DNA of 64,000 bases from Campylobacteraceae bacterium (GCA_031263195.1 JAISGD010000015.1:44302-108301), one strand, 5' to 3'; positions 35,572 through 44,131 are shown, numbered from the stretch's first letter. Numbers and translations: made by a program. The notes: a model not told the origin generated them from the sequence alone.

Positions 35572-36406
35572 TTATGTATCTTTTTTTAAATTTATCAATA
35601 TTAAAGCTAATTGAATCAAAAGCCTTTTTTATTGGAATTTCAAGTATTGATTTACTATAAGAGTGTATATAATGTGTATTTTGATAAAACCTGCCATATG
35701 GGTCAATCATAATATACGAATTGATCATATCTTCATTATGTTCCTTATATGGTGTAATGATGGTATTTTTATGGTTTTTCAAAAATATATTAAACTGTTC
35801 ATTTGTGCAATAAATTTCATCACTATTTATTGGCAAAGCTTGAAAAATTTTCCATTTATTCGGATGTATTGTGTTGATAAAATCTCCCATATATTCTCGA
35901 TAGTTATTTTTATTTACAACAGTATTTATCTTAATATTTACATGTTTGTTTAAACTCCTGATATTTTCTATAAGATTCAGTATTTCCCAATCTTTAATTG
36001 TTCTATTGTTTTGTGATCTTCCAATAAGTTTATTGGTTTCAGAATCTATACTATCTATACTAAAGGCAAATAGTGAAATAAATCGTGTATTTGTTTCAAG
36101 AAAGCTTTTTGAGATTTTACTCCCATTTGTTATAATGGAAACACGAAATCCGATATGATAAGCTTTTTGTATAATAAAATCTATATTTTTAGATAAAGTA
36201 GGTTCTCCGCCAACAATGTTTAGCCTTATATTTTGCGTTTTATACTTATCCACAAAAAATGTAAATACTCTTTTTAAAAGCAATTCCGTATCGCTTTTTG
36301 AACAACAAACTTCATTGCTTATCTCATTTTCATACTTTGCAAAACAATAGTAGCATTTATAATTACATTTTTGAGTGATATGCCAATTTATTACGATTTC
36401 TCCCAT
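35558..36406 (-). CDS. Prokaryotic viperin-like antiviral radical SAM enzyme (pVip)
   Basis: The product is 282 residues. The radical-SAM cluster motif is C14-NYK-C18-YY-C21-F within NWHITQKCNYKCYYCFAKY; SAM-binding GGEPTL is at 66-71 and TNG at 93-95. Viperin-specific segments follow: SIDSIDSETNKLIGR (116-130), KINTVV (159-164) and PNKWKIFQALPI (182-193), matching the conserved WKxFQxL element of viperins. Such enzymes convert CTP, UTP or GTP into 3'-deoxy-3',4'-didehydro nucleotides that terminate phage RNA synthesis; which base is used here is unknown. GAGGA precedes the ATG. Flanking AT-rich composition suggests transfer. Confidence 0.88.
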   Translation of the reverse strand: MGEIVINWHITQKCNYKCYYCFAKYENEISNEVCCSKSDTELLLKRVFTFFVDKYKTQNIRLNIVGGEPTLSKNIDFIIQKAYHIGFRVSIITNGSKISKSFLETNTRFISLFAFSIDSIDSETNKLIGRSQNNRTIKDWEILNLIENIRSLNKHVNIKINTVVNKNNYREYMGDFINTIHPNKWKIFQALPINSDEIYCTNEQFNIFLKNHKNTIITPYKEHNEDMINSYIMIDPYGRFYQNTHYIHSYSKSILEIPIKKAFDSISFNIDKFKKRYINEKN

Positions 36407-36474
36407 GTGTCCATCCTCATTAAATTTTATGATACAATTTTAATCATTTCTACTTTTTGTGTATAGGAAATCAA
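36407..36474. promoter_or_regulatory. Divergent promoter region pVip / ankyrin gene
   Basis: Only 68 bases separate the two start codons. Rightward, TGATACAAT (36429-36437) is a plausible extended -10 with start near 36444. Leftward, AT-rich sequence around TATCATAAAAT could serve pVip. The overlapping arrangement implies joint control. Confidence 0.5.
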
Positions 36475-39027
36475 ATGGACACAAAAACGCATAAAATAAA
36501 AAGAGAGTTTGCAAGACACAAAACCAATGGTTTTATTTTGGATTTTATTGTTAAAAGTTTGGATATTGCTCAAAAAGAGTCTCAATATCAAAAAATATAT
36601 CAAAGGTTCGTCAAAGAAAAAAACATATCAAGTCAAGAATACTACGATACACTAAATACTATAGTAGAAGATATATTGTATGTATTCTATGAAGATATAA
36701 AAAACAAATATTTCATATATTATGAAAAGCTAATAAAAGAGTTTTTGAATTTTTATAATCAGATAAAATTAAGAAACGAATCGCTGACATCATCGCAAAA
36801 ACAGTTAGATTTCATAATATTAGCCAATCTCTTCATTCCTTTTTTAGGAATAGCTATCCCTGTAGGGATTGCGGCGAGAGTTCATAGAATTATTCCCATT
36901 AAAAACCATAAATCTACTCAAAAACTTTTTGATTTTATTCAAGAAAAATGTCCATCAATAAATATTAAAGAAAAACTATCGGAACTACTGAAGGAAAAAT
37001 CGGATAAAGGTTACGATACCGTCAATAAAGATGTAAATAATTGGATAGAGGGCAAAAACTTGCCTAACAAAAAATACATACAATTAATATCCGAATCATT
37101 AGCTTCCATACAAGATGTTTTTAAGGAAAACGAACTAAAAATATATTTTAACTTGGCAAAGATTATTCAATATTTGATAGATAAGTCTATTGGCTATTTT
37201 GGGGAAGATTTAACAGAGTTGCTGGTTCTTCATTGGATAATGACCGTTTCAATCAATACAAATATTTGTTATGGAAACATACAAGACTATGATGGTTTAG
37301 AAGCTTTTTTTATAAAAAAGTGTCGTAATCCTAACCTTGTCAGGTGCTACATTGAATACTACTTGGACATCCAACAATTATTTATAATGATTAATTATAA
37401 AATAGATAGTCGTGATATTGATATCGCGCAATATGAAGAGGACATGCGGTCTCTGTTTGACAATATGATGGAAAGAGTTGATGCTTTGGTGAAGATAGGC
37501 AAAAATATCTTTTTTGACACAATAGATATGTTTTTACCGGTCAAGCATCTCACTGCCGAACAAAAAATTATCCCCATAAAAAGCATTGAAGAAATCTCAA
37601 AAAATGAAGAGTTAAGCAATATCCAATCGGCATTCATACCCATCCGTATATTAACAGAGATTAGCAAAGAAAAAACCAAAGAGCTTGAAAATGAGTTGAT
37701 TTTAAAATTTGAAGAAATTGAAAAACAATATGAGACAGCTGATGACCCGTATTTTAATTTTTGTAAAGCGAGATATTATGCGCAAAAACGGGAATATAAA
37801 AAATCTACAACACATTATTTGAAAGCTTTTGAATGCGGAAAAAATTGTGTCGGAGATCTGATAAAAGCGATCATTAAAGAAGGACTTTTTGTATCCGCTC
37901 AAACTACTAAAAATATAAAAGTTGATTTAATAAACGCCAAGAGTCCATTTGTAAAATTTTATAATGAAGCGTATTTTTATAAACTCCTTGATTATTTGCC
38001 TGAAGAGATAAATCAATCTTTTTTAAACGATATGAAAAAGAATTTTGATTGGTATTTTAAATGCTTATATCCGGATACAAAACCTGCGGATCCAAATAAG
38101 ATGATGAGAAATATCGGATTAATACATTTTGATGACAACATAAAGGCGGATTTTAAAAAACCCAATAAATTAATAAAAGATGTATCTGTAAATCCTGTAT
38201 CACAATTAATATATTTTGTTTTATTCGGTGATTTTGATACTATTAAGTCATTAGTAGAGTGTGGGGCTGATGTAAATTATACAAGAGAAACAGATAATTA
38301 TACGGCATTAATTACTGCGTTAGAAAATAAGATTGATGAAAATAAAATGAAGATAGCCAAATTTTTGATACCAAAAATGTCAAAAAAGACAATTAACGCA
38401 AGGTTGTTTAAAAAACAAGAATCCGCATTATCTTTGGCTATAAATAAAGGGTTGGTAGAAATTGTTGAGATGTTGATTGAGTACGGGGCTGATTTAAGTC
38501 AAAAAATCACCTTAGACAAAGTTACGCCAATTTATTTATGTCTACTGGCTATTAATTTTACTCGAACAAAGGTTTTGAAACTGCCAAGTCTTACCAAAGG
38601 TAGATTTATCACAAAAAATCCGCTTGATGATGAAAATGAGTTAAGAAAGATATTGAAAGCCCAACTAAACAGGTATCACATATTTTATGATGAAAAAAGG
38701 GAAGAATTAAGCCGCTTGTTTAGTATTTTTAGTGAAAAAAATATTGAAGCAATACATGAATATAATATTAGAAATACTTATGGCAATAGTCTGGAAAATT
38801 TATATAAAATTTTTGATATTCTTTTAGAAGCAACGCAGGATACTAATGCCTTACATAGAGAAAACTTTACGGTTTTAATATTTGCTACAAGTCTTAACGA
38901 GGAAGAGCTTGTCAGGAAAATAGTAAAAAAAGGAGGCGATAAAAATTTACGTACAAGCCAAGGTGCGACAGCATATGACTATGCTCGTGAAAATGGAAAT
39001 TTTGCTTTAATGAATTTACTGAAATAA
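36475..39027 (+). CDS. 850-residue ankyrin-repeat protein of the pVip module
   Basis: The N-terminal 110 residues are helical. A hydrophobic stretch (LDFIILANLFIPFLGIAIPV, about 110-130) may be a membrane hairpin. Near residue 190, NKDVNNWIEGKNLPN looks like an XRE-type helix-turn-helix recognition segment. A TPR-like unit (ARYYAQKREYKKSTTHYLKA) lies near 430-455. Ankyrin repeats fill roughly 575-680 and 785-850 (GDFDTIKSLVECGADVNY, GLVEIVEMLIEYGADLSQ). ATG 36475 has AGGAAA six bases upstream; no enzymatic motif is visible. Divergence from pVip and isolation between housekeeping genes suggest it belongs to the same defence or regulatory module, perhaps as sensor. Confidence 0.6.
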   Translation: MDTKTHKIKREFARHKTNGFILDFIVKSLDIAQKESQYQKIYQRFVKEKNISSQEYYDTLNTIVEDILYVFYEDIKNKYFIYYEKLIKEFLNFYNQIKLRNESLTSSQKQLDFIILANLFIPFLGIAIPVGIAARVHRIIPIKNHKSTQKLFDFIQEKCPSINIKEKLSELLKEKSDKGYDTVNKDVNNWIEGKNLPNKKYIQLISESLASIQDVFKENELKIYFNLAKIIQYLIDKSIGYFGEDLTELLVLHWIMTVSINTNICYGNIQDYDGLEAFFIKKCRNPNLVRCYIEYYLDIQQLFIMINYKIDSRDIDIAQYEEDMRSLFDNMMERVDALVKIGKNIFFDTIDMFLPVKHLTAEQKIIPIKSIEEISKNEELSNIQSAFIPIRILTEISKEKTKELENELILKFEEIEKQYETADDPYFNFCKARYYAQKREYKKSTTHYLKAFECGKNCVGDLIKAIIKEGLFVSAQTTKNIKVDLINAKSPFVKFYNEAYFYKLLDYLPEEINQSFLNDMKKNFDWYFKCLYPDTKPADPNKMMRNIGLIHFDDNIKADFKKPNKLIKDVSVNPVSQLIYFVLFGDFDTIKSLVECGADVNYTRETDNYTALITALENKIDENKMKIAKFLIPKMSKKTINARLFKKQESALSLAINKGLVEIVEMLIEYGADLSQKITLDKVTPIYLCLLAINFTRTKVLKLPSLTKGRFITKNPLDDENELRKILKAQLNRYHIFYDEKREELSRLFSIFSEKNIEAIHEYNIRNTYGNSLENLYKIFDILLEATQDTNALHRENFTVLIFATSLNEEELVRKIVKKGGDKNLRTSQGATAYDYARENGNFALMNLLK

Positions 39028-39106
39028 GATAAAATGTAACAATATTATATTGTTTTTAAAATTGCTAAAATTTTACTAAACAGTTCAAAGCTTTCTCTTT
39101 ATTCCA

Positions 39107-39661
39107 TTAAAACAGCGTCGCTTCCAAAGCTTTTATCTTAAAACTTTTGCGCTGAATAGGGCTTGCGCCAAACTGTTTTATCATCTCTACATGTAACGCC
39201 GAACCGTAACCTTTGTGTTTGGCAAATTGCCATTGGGGATAGAGTTTGTCCATCTCAAGCATATATCTATCACGCGTAACTTTCGCTAATATACTGGCAG
39301 CGCTTACTTCTGTTACTTTAGCGTCGGCTTTTATCATAGTTTTTATACCTTTTATTCCGAACGAACAGTTGCCGTCCATTAGAATTTCACACTCTTTAAA
39401 ATGCTCTTTTATCGCTAAAATAGCCTCTTTAAGACAAAGACTTAAACCTTTTTCGTCTACTTCACTATGAGAAAAAAGTAGGATTTTATAGAGTGATTTT
39501 TCAGTAATTTGCCCAAACAACTCTTCCCTTTTTTTGGGAGTTAAGGATTTGGAATCCGCAAGTCCTTTTATGCTCTCTTGCAAAACACATCCTGCAATCG
39601 CTAAAGGGCCTGATATACATCCGCGTCCGGCTTCGTCAATACCGCAAAGATTATTTGACAA
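39107..39661 (-). CDS. rnhB: Ribonuclease HII
   Basis: The product is 184 residues starting MSNNLCGIDEAGRGCISGPL with the catalytic DE pair, then LMDGNCSF and the conserved KVTRDRYM and HKGYGSALH segments. It removes ribonucleotides from DNA. The start is TTG 39661, since no ATG precedes the conserved GIDEAGRG. It overlaps the nitroreductase stop by 11 bases. Confidence 0.94.
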   Translation of the reverse strand: MSNNLCGIDEAGRGCISGPLAIAGCVLQESIKGLADSKSLTPKKREELFGQITEKSLYKILLFSHSEVDEKGLSLCLKEAILAIKEHFKECEILMDGNCSFGIKGIKTMIKADAKVTEVSAASILAKVTRDRYMLEMDKLYPQWQFAKHKGYGSALHVEMIKQFGASPIQRKSFKIKALEATLF

Positions 39662-40289
39662 AAGTCGCTATCTCTTCAATAGAGCAACGGACTTTCTCTT
39701 CCGACTCATTTACTCTATAACCAAATGCTATGACAAACGCGATTTTATAGGATTTTTTATCAAATTCGGACACATTTTTAGAGAGTGATTTTTTCAACTC
39801 TCCAGCGTCAAATCCCTCCATTGGGCAAGAGTCTATACCTAAAAAAGCTGCTGCATTCATCATATTAGTCCCCGCTATGTAGGCTTGCATTTTTGCCCAA
39901 TTGGTAGTATCCGCTTCCAAATTATTATGCAAAAATCTCTCAAATGAAATTTTTGCCGCTTCAACGGTTTTTATATCTTTGGCTGTTCTGCCGAACATTT
40001 TATCCAAATAACCACTTTCCTGTTTGAAAAATTTGGCTTTTCTTGAAAGCAATATCACTAAATGAGAACAAGTGGTAACTTGTGGTTGGTTCAAAATCGC
40101 TTTTTTTAGCGCTTCTTTGACTTTAGCACTTTCTATCACTAAAAAATGCCACGGTTCAAGACCAAATGACGAAGGGGAAAGCCTTCCTGCCTCTAATATC
40201 ACACCGAAATTACCTTTGGGGATTCGCTTTTTAGCATCAAACAGTTTGCACGCGTGACGAAATTCCATAGCTTTTAAAAAATCATTCAT
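39651..40289 (-). CDS. NAD(P)H-dependent nitroreductase family protein
   Basis: The product is 212 residues with the flavin-nitroreductase fold: MNDFLKAMEFRHACKLFDAK, the FMN-contact RLSPSSFGLEPWHFLVIESA (about 33-52) and the C-terminal PMEGFD/IAFVIAFGYR region. These homodimeric FMN enzymes reduce quinones and nitro compounds; in Campylobacterota relatives confer metronidazole activation. The physiological substrate is unknown. GGGAAT lies before the ATG. Confidence 0.85.
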   Translation of the reverse strand: MNDFLKAMEFRHACKLFDAKKRIPKGNFGVILEAGRLSPSSFGLEPWHFLVIESAKVKEALKKAILNQPQVTTCSHLVILLSRKAKFFKQESGYLDKMFGRTAKDIKTVEAAKISFERFLHNNLEADTTNWAKMQAYIAGTNMMNAAAFLGIDSCPMEGFDAGELKKSLSKNVSEFDKKSYKIAFVIAFGYRVNESEEKVRCSIEEIATFVK

Positions 40290-40912
40290 ATTCCCACCTC
40301 ACAAATTTATTGTTATCAAATGATAACATATATAACTAAAATCGTAGCAATTAAGCAATGCAAAACTCTTTTTAAGGCAGAACAATAGGCAAAATAGAAT
40401 TGAAAGCAAATTAATATTACACAAAATGGATTAAAAGAAATCCTATGAAAGCTTCCTATAAAAACTAATTGTCATGCAAGAAGCTTTGCAAATCCTTTTT
40501 ATCATGGCCGCAAAAATAAAAATGTTGATATTCTAGACAAAAACAGAAATTTGGACAACATATAAACGACAGCTCTTATTTTGCCAAATATCTGTGCAAC
40601 ATAGCAAATAAAATATGTGCTTGATTTACAAATCCTCATACAAAAATTGATATTTTTAAATACTATATACTGGAGAGAATAAATAAAAATATTTAGAATC
40701 TCGCTTGAAAAAAATATAGAATCAAAAATAGTAGAAATTAAAAGGAAAATATGACGAAATTCAGAAAGATTTGGATGGCAATGTTCAAGACTGCGATTAA
40801 AACTTAAAAAAGAAAAAATGAAGTTCACGGTAAAACAATGTGGAGAGAGGTGTGGTTTTAAAGTTGCGATTTGCTGTTTTTTGATATGATTAGAAAAATT
40901 TAAAGGATAAAA
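40290..40912. other. 623-base gene-poor gap
   Basis: AT-rich with several short frames. Its best candidate is an 18-codon ORF at 40751 after AAAAGGAAA, too short to support. A minus-strand frame (40502-40828) is low-complexity and lacks a ribosome-binding site. Fragments of a decayed gene are possible. No tRNA, terminator or repeat was seen. Confidence 0.5.
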
Positions 40913-41413
40913 ATGGAATACTATTTATACATCAAAACTTTTCATGTAATAGCATTTGTGTGTTGGATGGCTATGTTGTTTTATATGCCACGGCTTTTTG
41001 TTTATCACGCGGAACACAGCAACAATCAAGAATTTTGTAAAGTAGCTCAAATCCAGGAAGAGAAACTGTATAAATTCATCGGCTTGCCTGCATTTTGGGC
41101 TACATTGATAAGCGGTATCACGCTTCTTGTAATAAATCCCGCTCTACTCAAAGATGGCTGGTTGCATGTAAAACTATTGGTTTTATTGTTTTTGACAGCC
41201 TATTCATTTTCATTGGATTTTTATAGAATGCAATTAAAAAGCAGCACATGCAAAAAAAGCGGCAAATTTTTCAGAGCATACAATGAAGCTCCAACTCTAT
41301 TTGCCATTATCATAATAACCTGCGCCGTAACAAAAGAGTTTTATCCTGTATTCATACTCTGTATGACAGTACTATTTGCATTTACTGTTTTTATGATCAT
41401 GAGAAAAAAGTAA
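40913..41413 (+). CDS. hemJ: HemJ-type protoporphyrinogen IX oxidase
   Basis: The product is 166 residues with four membrane spans. The family-defining FHVIAFVCWMAMLFYMPRLF carries the conserved heme-ligand histidine (about residue 10) and a second His near 31 (YH), and LLVLLFLTAYSFSLDF is span three. HemJ oxidises protoporphyrinogen IX using the respiratory chain in organisms without HemG or HemY. AAAGGATAA precedes the ATG. It stands alone. Confidence 0.88.
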   Translation: MEYYLYIKTFHVIAFVCWMAMLFYMPRLFVYHAEHSNNQEFCKVAQIQEEKLYKFIGLPAFWATLISGITLLVINPALLKDGWLHVKLLVLLFLTAYSFSLDFYRMQLKSSTCKKSGKFFRAYNEAPTLFAIIIITCAVTKEFYPVFILCMTVLFAFTVFMIMRKK

Positions 41414-41651
41414 CTTTGAGTCTGTTTTTTATCAGGCTTTGGATGACAGGCTGTATCATGCCAAACACTTTGATTACATGGTGTGCATAACTTATTTTAG
41501 TAGATGAACAACAAGAAAAAACACTTGAATTTTGGTATTTATCTTATTATTATGAAGTAAGATTAATTCAAATGCGGCAGTAAAACTTTAGTAAAAACAG
41601 CTGCTGCTTCGTGAGTGTAGTGTCAAAATTTCTATCCATCCATTTATCCAA

Positions 41652-41760
41652 ATTGTTGTATTGAAATATGGCAGAAATTTATCGTATTTAAGAAAAGTGA
41701 CCGTTAAACCGAAATAGGAATAAAAGCGAGAAACTAACTTCCGTATTTCAATACAACCAT
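41652..41760. repeat. Imperfect inverted repeat with CRISPR-repeat-like arms
   Basis: The left arm 41652-41671 (ATTGTTGTATTGAAATATGG) matches the reverse complement of 41741-41760 in 18 of 20 bases. Weaker inverted similarity continues inward for about 15 more bases. Both arms contain GTTGTATTGAAAT, the 3' end of the local CRISPR repeat. No target-site duplication is evident. It may be a small MITE-like element or part of a crRNA-like gene. Confidence 0.6.
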
Positions 41761-41774
41761 TGTATGTCTTAATC
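41680..41774 (-). CRISPR. Solitary repeat-like unit (possible CreA-like crRNA gene)
   Basis: Read on the minus strand, 41774-41745 is 24/30 identical to the array repeat at 61651, with 20/21 over ATACAATGGTTGTATTGAAAT. The 6-bp hairpin and the 8-base ATTGAAAT handle are intact. Then follow 35 bases (one spacer length), then 41709-41680, whose first 13 bases GTTTAACGGTCAC match 9 of 13 of the repeat start. One good repeat, one spacer and one degenerate repeat is the plan of CreA-type crRNA-like antitoxin or regulatory RNAs. No cas gene or toxin is identified nearby. Confidence 0.5.
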
Positions 41775-41867
41775 AATAAAGTAAGCAAGTTTAGTGTTTG
41801 TTATCAATAATATTTCACTATATTTTTTTAAAATTTTAGCATCCAAATAATGTAATAAAAAAACTTT

Positions 41868-42638
41868 TCACACTATCTCTATCTCCAACTCCAACTTAAT
41901 ACCGAATCTCTCAAAAACAGCTCTTTTTGCTTCATCTATAAGAGTTACAGCTTCTTTATAGATACCGCCACCAAGATTTATCAAAAAATTTGCATGCACA
42001 TCGCTAAACGCCATATTTCCAATACGTTTGCCTTTAAATCCGGTTACCTCCAACAGCCGTCCCGCGAAATCATTTAGTGGATTTTTAAAACAACTTCCGG
42101 CACTTGGCAATTTTGGTTGATTATTCCTCATATTTTTGAATATCTCCAATAATGCGTAATCAAATCCTTCTTTTTTCGCAAAAACCGCCTCAAATATTGC
42201 GCCCTCTATACTGCTTTTTCTATAGCAAAAATTTATATCTTTTTTTGCTATCCTTGTATTATTTACCAATACATTCATAAGATTATCCGATATACAAAAC
42301 TCTTTTAAACCCGCATTCATTTTGACGATACCGCCTATTGTACCGGGCAGTTTTTGCAGCAATTCAAACCCTCTTAGATTATACTTTTTGGCATAGCTTA
42401 AAACTTTTCCGCTGCTTGTAGCTGCACCAACACGTACACTATCTTCATCTTCAACTATATAGTCAAATTTCTTGGAAAGAATGGCAAGGGGGGGTGGATT
42501 TGGCGAAATCAGGAGATTATTCGAACCGCCAATTAAAAAAAGATCATTTGGTATCTCGCCTATTTCGTCTATCTCCCGAACTTCAACTTTCGGACCTATT
42601 TTAATACTTGAAAATTTGGAAAAATCAATCTCTCTCAA
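41868..42638 (-). CDS. murB: UDP-N-acetylenolpyruvoylglucosamine reductase
   Basis: A 256-residue MurB of the short epsilonproteobacterial type. The FAD-binding region includes FLIGGSNNLLI (about 34-44), then GFELLQKLPGTIGGIVKMNA (90-109) and LPSAGSCFKNP (176-186), where the proton-donor serine sits; GNMAFSDVHANFLIN is near the end. It reduces enolpyruvyl-UDP-GlcNAc to UDP-MurNAc in peptidoglycan synthesis. The ATG overlaps the mqnD stop by four bases. Confidence 0.93.
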   Translation of the reverse strand: MREIDFSKFSSIKIGPKVEVREIDEIGEIPNDLFLIGGSNNLLISPNPPPLAILSKKFDYIVEDEDSVRVGAATSSGKVLSYAKKYNLRGFELLQKLPGTIGGIVKMNAGLKEFCISDNLMNVLVNNTRIAKKDINFCYRKSSIEGAIFEAVFAKKEGFDYALLEIFKNMRNNQPKLPSAGSCFKNPLNDFAGRLLEVTGFKGKRIGNMAFSDVHANFLINLGGGIYKEAVTLIDEAKRAVFERFGIKLELEIEIV

Positions 42639-43495
42639 GAGTACCTCGCATTTTTATATTCAAGCGGTATTAAGTAATCTCTGCAGCGTATTTGCTCATC
42701 ATAAAAACCCGCATTAAAACCTATCTCAAAAAGCTTATCCACAGCATCCAATTGCTTTTCATTCATGCTGACAGACTGATTATTCGCGTAAAGATTAAGA
42801 TATTTTTCAAGCTTTACCTCATCTACTCGCACCAAACTTCGCTCTAAAAGCATGTTTGAGAGCTGCTTTTTGCATTTAGTGGCCACCCAGACTGCTTTAG
42901 TCAAAATCTCCTCGCATTCACACGCACGCAAAAGCGGCATTGAACGCCGCAATGCCATGCCGCCAAGCGGCAGCGGTAAATCACTGTTAGTAAAATAGGT
43001 CCATATATCCCAAATCTCCCGCTCCACATCAAGAGTTTCATCAAAGCTTAAAATACTCTCATGTATCAATACGCCGGCATCTGCTTCACCGCTTAAAACC
43101 GCACTTTCTATATCCAGAAAATTCTTATAGATAATACGAGCTTCAGGGTATGCGGCGCGAAACAGCAGTGCATTTGTCGTATGCGCACCGCTAAGAGCGA
43201 CCTTGAAATTGCGTTTCAATTTTGCGCCTCTTTTTTTGATGAGTTTGGGACCATATCCTTCGCCAAAACTCACAGCAGTCTGTAAAAGCGCGTAATCATT
43301 TCGTATAAGCGGATAAAGAGCAAAGCTTATCGCGCTTATATCGTAAATGCCTTTTATGGCTTCATCGTTTAGTGTCTGTATATCAAGCGCGTGATTCTCA
43401 AATCTTACCTTTCCGTCTACCCAGCCAAACTTGATAGCATAATACATAAAAATATCATCCGCGTCAGGCGAATGGGCAAGCTGCAATCTTTTCAA
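42635..43495 (-). CDS. mqnD: MqnD-like menaquinone (futalosine pathway) enzyme
   Basis: A 286-residue periplasmic-binding-like enzyme starting MKRLQLAHSPDADDIFMYYA, with DIQTLNDEAIKGIYDISAIS (about 42-61) and GEGYGPKLI. It matches MqnA/MqnD proteins, more closely MqnD, 1,4-dihydroxy-6-naphthoate synthase. Campylobacterota make menaquinone by this route instead of Men enzymes. Start TTG 43495 is chosen because AAAGGAG is five bases upstream; the longer frame adds 15 residues across that site. Coupled to murB. Confidence 0.77.
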   Translation of the reverse strand: MKRLQLAHSPDADDIFMYYAIKFGWVDGKVRFENHALDIQTLNDEAIKGIYDISAISFALYPLIRNDYALLQTAVSFGEGYGPKLIKKRGAKLKRNFKVALSGAHTTNALLFRAAYPEARIIYKNFLDIESAVLSGEADAGVLIHESILSFDETLDVEREIWDIWTYFTNSDLPLPLGGMALRRSMPLLRACECEEILTKAVWVATKCKKQLSNMLLERSLVRVDEVKLEKYLNLYANNQSVSMNEKQLDAVDKLFEIGFNAGFYDEQIRCRDYLIPLEYKNARYS

Positions 43496-43660
43496 GGCTG
43501 CTCCTTTTCTCAATTTAAAAACGCTCTTTGTCTCAACCAATATTGTATCAAAAAGATAATTAAAAAAATGATTTTATTTGATTTTTAGTATAGTGTTAGA
43601 AGATACTTATAACTTTGTATTATAAATTTAGTAAACTTTTTTAAATAGAAGGAGATAAAC

Positions 43661-44131
43661 ATGGCATATTGGAAATGGGATTCATCATATGAATTAGGAA
43701 TTAATACGATAGATGATCAACACAAGGAGCTTGTTCGATATATTAATGAACTTCAAGCCGCACTTACTACACGAAACAGGGAACAGATCTATAAGGTACT
43801 TATAGGTATGACAAATTATACGATTTCACATTTCGCGTTTGAAGAGAAATTAATGGAAGAGGCAGGCTATGAAATGGCAGAACATCACAAAAAGACACAC
43901 GACTTATTTGTAGCAATTATACAAAGATATAAGTCAAGTTTTGAAGAAGGATACAATATCACGGGACAATTGATGGCAGAGATTCAGATTTGGCTCACAC
44001 ACCATATTGCCTACGACGATAATGATTATAAAGAGTGTGTAAAAAAAATGCTTGAATATAAAAGCTCAAAGCAACTAAAAAATAAAATTGTGCACGAAAA
44101 GAAGGGTTGGTTTTCCGCATTGTTTAGATAA
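43661..44131 (+). CDS. Bacteriohemerythrin
   Basis: The product is 156 residues with all di-iron ligand motifs: DDQHKEL (His21), SHFAFEEKLME (His65, Glu69 region), HHKKTH and HHIAYDDND. Hemerythrins bind oxygen reversibly and are plentiful in microaerophilic Campylobacterota as oxygen store or sensor. The C-terminal end is an amphipathic KKGWFSALFR tail absent from most relatives, possibly a membrane contact. GAAGGAGAT gives a strong ribosome-binding site. Confidence 0.92.
   Translation: MAYWKWDSSYELGINTIDDQHKELVRYINELQAALTTRNREQIYKVLIGMTNYTISHFAFEEKLMEEAGYEMAEHHKKTHDLFVAIIQRYKSSFEEGYNITGQLMAEIQIWLTHHIAYDDNDYKECVKKMLEYKSSKQLKNKIVHEKKGWFSALFR

Larger units (their letters stand above)
41414..41867. 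other. hemJ-murB intergenic region
   Basis: 454 bases with no convincing protein gene. Its central part is the inverted repeat and CRISPR-like unit described separately. A minus-strand 66-codon frame (41788-41588) runs through that structure and has no ribosome-binding site. Confidence 0.6.

Noticed and set aside
40502..40828. 108-codon minus-strand ORF
   Set aside because: Low-complexity Phe/Leu/Ile/Ser composition produced by AT-rich DNA and no ribosome-binding site.
41745..41774. tracrRNA-type anti-repeat
   Set aside because: The array repeat has Cas6-type features (hairpin plus ATTGAAAT handle) that need no tracrRNA, and no cas9-like gene is seen.
41588..41788. 66-codon minus-strand ORF through the CRISPR-like unit
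   Set aside because: It has no ribosome-binding site, and its sequence is fully explained by the inverted repeat/pseudo-repeat; no recognisable domain.
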